This document shows positions 1-5,788 of a DNA stretch of 5,953 bases, piece after piece (the first letter of the stretch is position 1; each line of letters begins with the position of its first letter). The translations under genes were made by a program, and so were the position numbers. The stretch lies in contig PLSG01000406.1 of assembly GCA_003164155.1 (NCBI GenBank), positions 1 through 5,953 of the forward strand, in the 5' to 3' direction. A model generated the notes under the pieces. The model was not told where the DNA came from. It was given only the letters and a program-made list of their open reading frames with translations, and did not search any database. Source of the DNA: Parachlamydiaceae bacterium (lineage in GTDB: Bacteria > Chlamydiota > Chlamydiia > Chlamydiales > Parachlamydiaceae).

Positions 1-118
1 AGAACACAAAGAACACAAAAGAAGAGAAGGAAAGTAATAACTCTCACTGAATGTGTGACACATCGCACCACATCCGAAAAACAGACCTTATTCACCTTTT
101 TTGCGTTCTTTGTGTTCT
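1..118. repeat. Inverted repeat pair framing a 90-base spacer in an intergenic region
   Basis: AGAACACAAAGAAC at 1-14 is the exact reverse complement of GTTCTTTGTGTTCT at 105-118. The left copy itself holds two tandem GAACACAAA-like units, and the right copy sits in a T-rich tract (about 98-135) of the form TTGCGTTCTTTGTGTTC followed by TTTTGCGGCC. Tracts of this TTTGCGTTCTTTG..GCGG type are, as far as I recall, seen as dispersed intergenic repeats in several bacterial genomes. That link is from memory and was not searched. The element may extend left of the window. It could be a degenerate mobile-element end or a REP-like sequence. Phe-rich reading frames crossing it are by-products of the T-rich composition. 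Confidence 0.5.
51..63. promoter_or_regulatory. Perfect 13-bp palindrome, possible operator
   Basis: ATGTGTGACACAT is a perfect palindrome with 6-base arms and one central base. It lies between the two arms of the flanking inverted repeat and is not in any credible gene. Its size and symmetry would suit a dimeric DNA-binding protein. However, no promoter elements are visible beside it and the nearest gene remnant starts about 340 bases downstream, so a regulatory role is speculative. Confidence 0.2.
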
Positions 119-388
119 TTTGCGGCCATTTCTTTGGATTTGAGTGTTATCCGTATGTGGCTTTTTTTGAACCATGCCGATTTTTTTCTTTCTTTTCAGC
201 TTTGGAAATGCGTCCATGCCAAATTTGCAGAGCAGCGCATGAGCGTTATGGCTATTTTCGCTAAGGCAGAACTTGAAAATTTACAAAAATTATGATAAAC
301 CAATGCTGGTTGTTAGATCTCACCCATTCCGGCCGATTTCTTCAACTGCAAAAGTGAAATTATCGGCGAAATTCACAGGCACCAAAAA
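119..388. other. AT-rich non-coding stretch
   Basis: No supportable gene was found here on either strand. Two overlapping frames (55-264 and 101-295, +) are open but translate to low-complexity Phe-rich or unremarkable peptides with no recognised family and no good ribosome binding site. A small AACCA..TGGTT hairpin with a 4-base loop occurs at 298-311 and lacks a T tract, so it is not a convincing terminator. The stretch looks like eroded intergenic sequence leading into the decayed gene that follows. Confidence 0.5.
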
Positions 389-395
389 AAGGAAG
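389..395 (+). promoter_or_regulatory. Shine-Dalgarno AAGGAAG pointing to an out-of-frame TTG start
   Basis: AAGGAAG ends six bases before a TTG codon at 402-404, which is ideal spacing. The TTG frame reads L-L-T-I-F-C and then hits TGA at 420-422. The conserved protein body is in another frame, whose first usable codon (TTG at 416) is 20 bases from this site. The site therefore marks the ancestral start of the decayed DUF486 gene rather than a working one. Confidence 0.5.
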
Positions 396-401
396 CGTTT
401 T

Positions 402-787
402 TTGTTAACCATTTTTTGTTGATATTATCAAATATTTTTATGACATTTGCGTGGTATGGACATTTAAAATACCGCAGTTCGCCCCTCATTCTGGCCATCG
501 TGGTAAGCTGGGGGATTGCATTTTTTGAATACTGCTTTCAAGTCCCCGCCAATAGAATAGGGAGTTATCAATTTTCTGTAGTTCAATTAAAAACCATACA
601 GGAAATAATCACCTTAGTCGTATTTTGCTTTTTCTCTTCAGGCGCATGCCATCTATACAAGTTGTCGAGAGGTAATACCAATCAAGTTATTGTGGTAGGC
701 TTCGCGCGAGGTGAATTCTACGTCGATCGAAGCCCCCCTCCCCATCCAGACGTTGGCATAGCAGCCGAGAGAAATTTCCTTGCTTAA
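402..787 (+). pseudogene. DUF486 (DMT-superfamily-like) small membrane protein, frameshifted and C-terminally degraded
   Basis: The readable part starts at TTG 416 and gives LILSNIFMTFAWYGHLK, then WGIAFFEYCFQVPANRIG, then QLKTIQEIITLVVF. These are strongly characteristic blocks of the DUF486 family, four-helix inner-membrane proteins of about 110 residues and unknown function in the drug/metabolite transporter superfamily. Two lesions are visible. At the N-terminus, reading from TTG 402 gives a typical family start (M-L-T-I-F followed by L-L-I-L-S-N) only if the T run at 412-417 had seven T's instead of six, so a one-base deletion is likely. At the C-terminus, family similarity stops near VVFCFF (about position 634). 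The remaining ~50 residues are hydrophilic and Pro-rich (RSPPPHP) instead of the fourth membrane helix. A sequencing error could explain the first lesion but not the second. Alternatively, a shortened protein is made from TTG 416, which has no well-spaced Shine-Dalgarno. Confidence 0.75.
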
Positions 788-800
788 ATTTGTCCAAGTA

Positions 801-829
801 TGGAATTTAACAGCTTTTTTGGGCATAAT
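801..829 (+). promoter_or_regulatory. Possible sigma-70-type promoter upstream of the 943-residue gene
   Basis: CATAAT at 824-829 matches five of six bases of the -10 consensus. A poor -35 candidate, TGGAAT at 801-806, lies 17 bases upstream. The -10 sits inside a small dyad: TTTTTTG at 815-821 is complementary to CAAAAAA at 831-837, with GCAT-A-ATGC at its centre. Transcription would begin about 30 bases before the ATG at 866. The weak -35 makes this tentative. Confidence 0.25.
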
Positions 830-865
830 GCAAAAAAAAACACTCATTTCAAATAGGTAGCCCAT

Positions 866-3697
866 ATGCCTTTAAATTTAAGAAAAACCACTAGATTGGC
901 ATTTTTTTGTGTGGCCTGCCTGGCGATGACTTATCCATTACTGTCCCCAAAGCCTCCCATTAGCCAGGTCGCTCTAAATAACGCGCACACTAAATCGATT
1001 GCCGAAGAGCTTCAATTGAGTGTGCAAACACAGCCCTCGCTGCCACGTTATGTAGAGGCCAGCTATTCACCCTTAGGCCGCTCACCCGTGGTAGATGCCG
1101 TATTGGGAGACCCCCATAACCTGCCCTACTATGGAAGAAGCGTATCGGAAAAACTCAAGGCTATATCCCCCACAAACAGCTTATATGCGATGGGGCAAGC
1201 CTGCCTGATGGCCGGAGGATTGCCCATAACAGCCGATCCAGACAAGTACGCCTTGGCTACCCCTGTGAAAGTGCCCCCGCAGTTTTTGGCAAGTTTTGGC
1301 CAATCGACTGGCAGCTTGCTTTATTCCTACTGGATTTCCTTTATGCAAGCGTACCTCAGGGCCGAATCCGCGCTCGCAGCCCTTTCGACAGAAGAAAAGC
1401 GCTGGCTCACCCAAAACTACCACGCCTTCTTTTTTGGAAAGCCCCAAAAGAGCGCCGCCTACGATTTTTTCACGACGGCAAATCCGATGCCCTTCAAATT
1501 TTATAGCTTAGCCGCCAAAGTCGATCTTGTGGAGTTAGCTGAATGCGCGCTGCAGCTCAGCGCAATTGTCGACGACCTCTATGCGCACTGGGCCGACCTG
1601 GCCGCCCTCTACCTCAAGCAAGACTTCGTATGGGAAGAGCGCAACCTTAAATTCGTCATTTCCACTCAAGACCATGCCACCCATGGCGATAATGCCGATT
1701 TTTTCATCGATGCGGGAGGCAGCAACACCATCTACAGCCATGCGGGAGGAACCAGCGGAGATAAAGCCGCGGCCCTGCACATCGACTTGCTGGGAGATAA
1801 CACCTATATAGGGAAAGACTTTGTTCAAGGCTGCGGTTTCTTGGGCGTGGGGGTGTTGGCCAGTTTCTCTGGGAGCAACAAATATGTGGCTCAAAACTAC
1901 GCCCAAGGCTGTGGTTTTTTTGGGATAGGCCTTTTGATGAATTTGGGAGAAGATAACCAATTCGAGCTCGATTTTGGAGGACAGTCTTGCGCCCTCTTTG
2001 GATCCTCACTCTTATGGACGAAAGGTCCCAAGAACAGCTATCTAGCACGCGAAGGCATGGCTCAAGCCGCCGCCAGTACATTGGGCATAGCTTTTTTAGT
2101 AGCCAATGCAGGCAGTGACACATATCAATGCGGAGTTCAAGGCCAAGGAGGCACCCTTTATGGCGGGATTGGGCAGGCGGGATCCATAGGCTTTCGCTAT
2201 TACCCTTGGGTAGGACAACCCTGCCTGTATGGAGGCGTGGCTTTCTTATACAGTGGAGGCAGCGACAATTCATTTAAGATACCTTGGCTAGGACAAGGCT
2301 CAGCTTATTTTTTGGGAGCAGCCCTTTTAGTCGCCGACGGCACAGGCGATAATTTTCAAGCCGACTATGATTCGCAAGGGCAAGGCCTGCACCTAGCCGC
2401 CGGCCTGCTGCTGAAGAAAGGCGGACATGACCGCTACGAAGGAGGCTGGGGATCGCTAGGCGTAGGGGCAGACCGCTCTGTGGGCATGTTCATCAATACC
2501 GGCGGCTATAATGCATACGCCGGCACCGAACAAAGCATAGGCACGGCGCGCAAGCCCAAAGCCTTAGGAGTCTTCATTGACACCGCCGGCCATAATGCTT
2601 ACAGCTTTAAAAAGCACAGCAATGCCAGCGTTCAATGGCCCATATCCCCTTTAGAATGGCCTAAAGCATTATTTTTAGAATTTGGAGGGCAAAATAGCTA
2701 TCCCCAAAATGGCGACGAAATCCAAAGAGGAGACAACCTCTCGTGGGGCACTCCCCCGCACGCCATCGGGATAGACAGCCCTGGTACAGAAAAAGCAGAA
2801 AAAGATGAGCTGGCCAGCCTATTTGCCCTTTTCCCAGAAACTCCACGCGTGCCTTTTGCCTTCAATCCAGACAGCGGCTGGACGGCCAACACCGCCTATC
2901 GCCCGCTAAAAGTGGCCGCCCAAGCAGAGCAGCTGCAGCAGCAAATCGCTGAAATCCCCACGGCAGATTATGACCGCCGCCGCCAATTATATGAAAGCAT
3001 CGATTTGCTGCGCTTCTCGCACCCCTCTTTTGAAGTTGACCTCTCGAGCCTACTTGAAAACCCTGAAATGATTTCCGAAGACCAATTTAATTATGCCGCA
3101 CTGTGGGCCATACAAAACGGTAAATGCGCCCATTATGCCGAAGTAGCTGAGGCCTTAGCTAGCGGGCGCATGGCCACGGACTATGCCAGAAAATTAGCCA
3201 TTGCCTTCATAACCAGATGCGGCCCCCCCGAGGCCAATGACTTATTAGCTCAAGTAATGCAAGAAGATCCCTCTGAGGAAAACCGCGCTACGGCAGCGCG
3301 CTTTCTCGCCTTGAGGATTACAAGCGCCACCTTGGATCTCCTAAAGCCCGGCTTGGAAAGCCCCTCCGAAATGGTGCGCTATGGCGCAGTCAAAGGACTT
3401 CAAGACAGTCCCGTAGAAAATGTGCTGCCCCTGATCAGCGCGCGATTTGACGATGCGAGTTTTTATGTGCGCCGCGCGGCGGCTATGGCGGCCATCTCGT
3501 TGAAGGATAAAGCGGGCATACCTGTCCTCTTAGAAACCTTAGAATTTGACACTTTAGATACCGAAGACAATTATGGGGATAACCTATATAACACTTTAGC
3601 TAAATATGTAGGAGTTAACTTTGGACTCGATAGAGCAGCCTGGATGCTGTGGTGGCAAAAATCACAGGCCACATTCGCCTTTCCTGACAAAACGTAG
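866..3697 (+). CDS. Large exported repeat protein: Gly/Asn/Tyr beta-solenoid-like repeats plus C-terminal HEAT-like domain
   Basis: The function is unknown; the architecture suggests an envelope scaffold or binding protein. Residues 1-30 have a basic start (LRKTTR) and a hydrophobic stretch at 11-26, which fits a signal peptide or membrane anchor. No proper lipobox is present: the CVAC at 15-18 has Cys at -3 and Arg within the preceding stretch. Residues 60-265 look helical and are unassigned. Residues 280-612 carry about 13 repeats of roughly 26 residues, with anchors of the type G-x-N/D-x-Y/F at 290, 314, 340, 366, 392, 420, 470, 497, 524, 551, 579 and 612 and a degenerate one near 446. Many are followed by QG-x-G-x-x-G-x-G-x-L. 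Residues 684-697 form a short Gln/Ala-rich helix. Residues 735-893 hold HEAT-like helical repeats (for example MVRYGAVKGL and YVRRAAAMAA), and the end carries a W-x-x-WW motif (925-930) often seen after bacterial HEAT repeats. The ATG at 866 has AGG at 855-857, eight bases upstream. The longer gap before the next gene suggests a separate transcription unit. Confidence 0.85.
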   Translation: MPLNLRKTTRLAFFCVACLAMTYPLLSPKPPISQVALNNAHTKSIAEELQLSVQTQPSLPRYVEASYSPLGRSPVVDAVLGDPHNLPYYGRSVSEKLKAISPTNSLYAMGQACLMAGGLPITADPDKYALATPVKVPPQFLASFGQSTGSLLYSYWISFMQAYLRAESALAALSTEEKRWLTQNYHAFFFGKPQKSAAYDFFTTANPMPFKFYSLAAKVDLVELAECALQLSAIVDDLYAHWADLAALYLKQDFVWEERNLKFVISTQDHATHGDNADFFIDAGGSNTIYSHAGGTSGDKAAALHIDLLGDNTYIGKDFVQGCGFLGVGVLASFSGSNKYVAQNYAQGCGFFGIGLLMNLGEDNQFELDFGGQSCALFGSSLLWTKGPKNSYLAREGMAQAAASTLGIAFLVANAGSDTYQCGVQGQGGTLYGGIGQAGSIGFRYYPWVGQPCLYGGVAFLYSGGSDNSFKIPWLGQGSAYFLGAALLVADGTGDNFQADYDSQGQGLHLAAGLLLKKGGHDRYEGGWGSLGVGADRSVGMFINTGGYNAYAGTEQSIGTARKPKALGVFIDTAGHNAYSFKKHSNASVQWPISPLEWPKALFLEFGGQNSYPQNGDEIQRGDNLSWGTPPHAIGIDSPGTEKAEKDELASLFALFPETPRVPFAFNPDSGWTANTAYRPLKVAAQAEQLQQQIAEIPTADYDRRRQLYESIDLLRFSHPSFEVDLSSLLENPEMISEDQFNYAALWAIQNGKCAHYAEVAEALASGRMATDYARKLAIAFITRCGPPEANDLLAQVMQEDPSEENRATAARFLALRITSATLDLLKPGLESPSEMVRYGAVKGLQDSPVENVLPLISARFDDASFYVRRAAAMAAISLKDKAGIPVLLETLEFDTLDTEDNYGDNLYNTLAKYVGVNFGLDRAAWMLWWQKSQATFAFPDKT
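1703..2701 (+). repeat. About 13 coding repeats of roughly 78 bases (26 residues each)
   Basis: The translated units follow the pattern (hydrophobic)-x-G-hydrophobic-x-x-x-G-G-x-N-x-Y, then 5-8 variable residues, then Q-G-x-G. Intervals between the anchor aromatic residues are 24, 26, 26, 26, 28, 26, 24, 27, 27, 27, 28 and 33 residues. The units are alike in protein pattern but not near-identical in DNA, so they are old duplications rather than a recently expanded tandem array. Regular glycine turns alternating with short hydrophobic strands suggest one solenoid coil per unit. I recognise similar GG-N/D-x-Y..QG-x-G repeats from large exported proteins of other bacteria, where no function has been assigned to my knowledge. 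Confidence 0.75.
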
Positions 3698-3711
3698 TTC
3701 CTAAATTTCAT

Positions 3712-3754
3712 GCAAGATGCTAACGTAAAAAATAGGAGAATCTTGCCTAACGTA
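3712..3754. repeat. Paired CTAACGTA boxes with complementary flanks
   Basis: CTAACGTA occurs at 3720-3727 and again at 3747-3754, 27 bases apart, about 2.5 helical turns. Each box is preceded by one arm of an inverted repeat: GCAAGAT at 3712-3718 and ATCTTGC at 3740-3746. The mixture of direct and inverted elements in a 43-base non-coding stretch between two genes resembles a regulator binding site. It could also form a 7-bp stem with a 21-base loop in RNA. No clear -10/-35 pair was found next to it. Confidence 0.35.
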
Positions 3755-3808
3755 GGCCTTCTTCACCTTCTCGGTCAAAACTTTGACCAAAAAGGTGCCT
3801 AAAGCCTA
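3753..3808 (+). promoter_or_regulatory. Long imperfect hairpin just before the first patatin-like gene
   Basis: Four stem blocks are nested around a two-base loop. TAGGC (3753-3757) pairs with GCCTA (3804-3808), and TT (3759-3760) with AA (3801-3802). CACCTT (3764-3769) pairs with AAGGTG (3792-3797), and GGTCAAA (3773-3779) with TTTGACC (3782-3788). That makes 20 pairs, interrupted by a C/A mismatch and two symmetric three-base internal loops. The structure ends seven bases before the Shine-Dalgarno of the next gene. No T tract follows on either strand, so it is not a standard intrinsic terminator. It could be an attenuator, an RNA processing or stability element, a translational control element, or an operator through its GGTCAAA-AC-TTTGACC core. 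Confidence 0.5.
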
Positions 3809-3814
3809 AATGTA

Positions 3815-3820
3815 GAGGAG
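3815..3820 (+). promoter_or_regulatory. Shine-Dalgarno GAGGAG supporting a GTG start
   Basis: GAGGAG lies ten bases before the GTG at 3831. A TAG at 3813-3815 closes the same frame upstream, so no earlier start exists. The first in-frame ATG codons are more than 170 bases inside the conserved patatin fold. GTG 3831 is therefore the only plausible start. Confidence 0.7.
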
Positions 3821-3830
3821 CGCAGCAGAC

Positions 3831-4724
3831 GTGCAAAAAAACACCGCCATAAAGCTAGACCTCTCGCCTCAACCAACGGTAGCGGTTGTCTTAGGCAACC
3901 AACATTTAACCTCCTTGGCGGCTGTGGCGTTGTTCGACTTTTTAGATAAACACGGCATCGCCATCAAAGCCATCATTTCTTGCGGAGGAGGTTCTTTGGC
4001 TTCTTCTATGAGAGGCATGGGATTGTCGACGGCAGAGATGCTAGACGCTATACAGCGCCTAACACATGTGCCGCACTACAATTCCCTGGATTATCGCACC
4101 CTTTTCTCCATGCTCCCCTTTCAGCCGTTTCAATTTCAAACACCGGCCTCTGTTTTTAAACCCACCCAGCTGCAACAGGCCTTTCACGAAATTTTTGGAG
4201 AAAAAACCACAGCAGAATGCTCTCCCAAGCTATATTTTCAAGCTACTAATATCTATGATGCTACAGGCGTACTGCTTTCCGAAGGAAAGTTAAAAGAGGT
4301 CGTTTATGCCTCGACAGCGGCCTTTCCCATGCACCCGCCCATCTGTATAGACGGCCAATGGCTAGTCAATGGATCATTCAGCCAGGCGCTGCCGCTGTGG
4401 AATGCGGTCAAGGCAGTAAATGCCGATATCTTCATAGCCCTCAATGTTGAACAATTTTTTGGCATGCACGAGCCCTATCCCTATTTTCTCACCTCTTTTT
4501 TCGATGCGGTGTATGCCCAAATCGAAAAACCACAACACCTGGTGGCCATTGACCAGCATCATCACGCGATTGTATTTATCCCCATGCGCATTGAAAAAGA
4601 AATATCCTTTCATAATTTATCTAAGCGCGGATGCAAACGCATTATGAGCGAAGCCACGGTAAAGATTAACGAAAGAGCGGAAGATATCTTTGAGGCCTTT
4701 ATAACCTCAAGAAAAAAAACATGA
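3831..4724 (+). CDS. Patatin-like protein lacking the catalytic residues (predicted pseudo-phospholipase)
   Basis: This 297-residue protein has normal patatin-domain length and no signal peptide or membrane helix. Active patatins are Ser/Asp acyl hydrolases with a glycine-rich oxyanion loop, a G-x-S-x-G elbow and a D-G-G/A motif. Here residues 16-59 align without gaps to the intact patatin starting at 5789 (15 of 44 identical, including LFDFL and GI). The GGGG oxyanion loop is replaced by G22-N-Q-H, and GTSGG by S50-C-G-G-G, putting Gly52 at the nucleophile position. The dyad motif, expected after FPMHPP (165-170), reads L-V-N180-G-S, so Asp appears to be Asn. The fold markers ASTAAFP and ALPL are kept, and the frame is open throughout, so it is not a decaying gene. 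Forty bases separate it from the next gene. A regulatory, lipid-sensing or adaptor role is inferred. Residual activity through Ser50, Cys51 or Ser55 cannot be excluded from sequence. Confidence 0.8.
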   Translation: MQKNTAIKLDLSPQPTVAVVLGNQHLTSLAAVALFDFLDKHGIAIKAIISCGGGSLASSMRGMGLSTAEMLDAIQRLTHVPHYNSLDYRTLFSMLPFQPFQFQTPASVFKPTQLQQAFHEIFGEKTTAECSPKLYFQATNIYDATGVLLSEGKLKEVVYASTAAFPMHPPICIDGQWLVNGSFSQALPLWNAVKAVNADIFIALNVEQFFGMHEPYPYFLTSFFDAVYAQIEKPQHLVAIDQHHHAIVFIPMRIEKEISFHNLSKRGCKRIMSEATVKINERAEDIFEAFITSRKKT

Positions 4725-4764
4725 CTAAGCTTTTGACTTTAGTCCCTAATTTAGAAAGGTAAAA

Positions 4765-5778
4765 ATGGCAAAATTTAAAAATCTATGGCTTAATTTGTGG
4801 CGCGGATTTTCCAGCGCCATCAAACCCATTGAAGGGTGCAATGCCAACCCAATCCTTTATGCCGGCTCCAAAGGTCATTTCATGAAATTTGGACTCTACT
4901 CTGGCATTGGTGCGGCTGTAGGGGTTTTTTTTGCACTATTTTACATGTCAGCCAAAGGCATCGTCATCCCCAATCAACTGTGGATGACCTTTATATTTGG
5001 CGCCTGCCTGATGTGGGCTTGCGCGCGCCTTTTCTACTTGATTTCATTGGGCAAAGCTTTTTTCTCACAACCCGTAAAATACTTATGCGACACAGGCCTA
5101 TTTGGCCAAGGAGGCACTGTAGGAGCGATTTCTTTCTTTATGTACCTAGCCTATCACCTCAACATACCCTTGGATATCTCTTTAGATGCCGTAGCTTACG
5201 GAGCGGCCATAGCCCTGGCTATCGGCAGGATAGGCTGCTACAATTACGGGTGCTGCTGGGGAGCCGAAACACATGCGGACTTTGGCGTGACCTACACGCA
5301 CCCCCAGGCCAAAGTTCTCAGGGCTAAGCCAGAACTTAAAGGGCTAAAATTGTATCCCGTACAGCTGATGACCACTTTGATAGATCTTTGCATTTTCCTG
5401 ATTTTGACTATTCTATTGCTGCTAAATGTCTATAACGGCGTGGTGGGAATCCTTTACGTATTCTTACAGCAAGGCGGCCGCCTTTGGATTGAAGGCTACC
5501 GCGATGACGAAGTGGTACAGGGCAAGCACAACTGGGTTATCACAGCTTTTGGACTGTTTATTTTGGCGCTTCCCTTGCTTTTGCTGCTCATCTTCTGGGA
5601 AGAGGGCTACCCCTATTTATCGCCGAGCATTCCGCCAGTAGCCCCGCATATTGTTGCGGATTTTTTCAATACCCTACTCAGCCCCGCCATATGGGCCTGC
5701 GTGATTATTTTTGGCACAGCCGTAGCATTTTTATACGGCTGGCATGGCAAGCAAATCGGCTCTTGGACAGCAAAATAG
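4765..5778 (+). CDS. Lgt-like multi-pass membrane protein, divergent paralogue with altered catalytic signature
   Basis: True Lgt moves diacylglycerol from phosphatidylglycerol to the lipobox cysteine of prolipoproteins. This 337-residue protein has about seven hydrophobic segments (near 43-62, 72-93, 117-133, 140-157, 204-221, 258-277, 306-324), matching Lgt topology. Family features kept are the N-terminal FGLYSGIGAAVG block, ARLFYLI, GRIG (154-157) and G-R-L-W-I-E-x-x-R (238-246). Arg155 and Arg239 correspond to the essential Arg143 and Arg239 of the E. coli enzyme. The H-G-G-L-I-G motif (His103) reads Q115-G-G-T-V-G, exactly 40 residues before Arg155 as in E. coli. The G-R-x-G-N-F-x-N-x-E signature reads G-R-I-G-C-Y-N-Y-G-C-C, and the Tyr235 position is Gln235. 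It is thus probably an Lgt-fold protein with another substrate or reaction, not the housekeeping lgt. The ATG has AGAAAGG at 4753-4759. The next gene starts ten bases after its stop, indicating co-transcription. Confidence 0.75.
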   Translation: MAKFKNLWLNLWRGFSSAIKPIEGCNANPILYAGSKGHFMKFGLYSGIGAAVGVFFALFYMSAKGIVIPNQLWMTFIFGACLMWACARLFYLISLGKAFFSQPVKYLCDTGLFGQGGTVGAISFFMYLAYHLNIPLDISLDAVAYGAAIALAIGRIGCYNYGCCWGAETHADFGVTYTHPQAKVLRAKPELKGLKLYPVQLMTTLIDLCIFLILTILLLLNVYNGVVGILYVFLQQGGRLWIEGYRDDEVVQGKHNWVITAFGLFILALPLLLLLIFWEEGYPYLSPSIPPVAPHIVADFFNTLLSPAIWACVIIFGTAVAFLYGWHGKQIGSWTAK

Positions 5779-5788
5779 GCAATACAAT

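Noticed and set aside
55..295. Two overlapping + strand frames (55-264 and 101-295) that could be small proteins
   Set aside because: They translate to low-complexity Phe-rich or featureless peptides caused by the T-rich repeat. They overlap each other in different frames and lack a convincing ribosome binding site.
653..865. Minus-strand frame of 70 codons before the large gene
   Set aside because: It lies opposite the degraded end of the DUF486 remnant and the promoter region of the next gene, resembles no family I know, and has no supporting start context.
908..919. Possible lipobox (CVAC, residues 15-18) in the 943-residue protein, which would link it to the Lgt-like gene
   Set aside because: The -3 position is Cys rather than Leu/Val/Ile and Arg10 falls within the stretch that should be uncharged, so it does not meet the usual lipobox pattern.
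1181..2273. Long open frames inside the 943-residue gene (for example minus strand 1535-1960 and 1704-2273)
   Set aside because: They are shadows of the repetitive Gly-rich coding sequence. The + strand frame has clear repeat periodicity, a start site and continuous domain structure.
3753..3808. Rho-independent terminator for the 943-residue gene
   Set aside because: The hairpin is long and interrupted, is A-rich in its loops, and is not followed by a T tract on the + strand. It was kept as an unassigned structural element instead.
4066..4647. Alternative frames within the pseudo-patatin gene (4066-4293, 4444-4647 on +, 4374-4613 on -)
   Set aside because: None shows a recognisable family and all overlap the frame that carries clear patatin fold markers.
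4836..5327. 163-codon + strand frame inside the Lgt-like gene
   Set aside because: It is an out-of-frame shadow. The correct frame has regular membrane helices and the GRIG and R-x-x-x-E-x-x-R family motifs.
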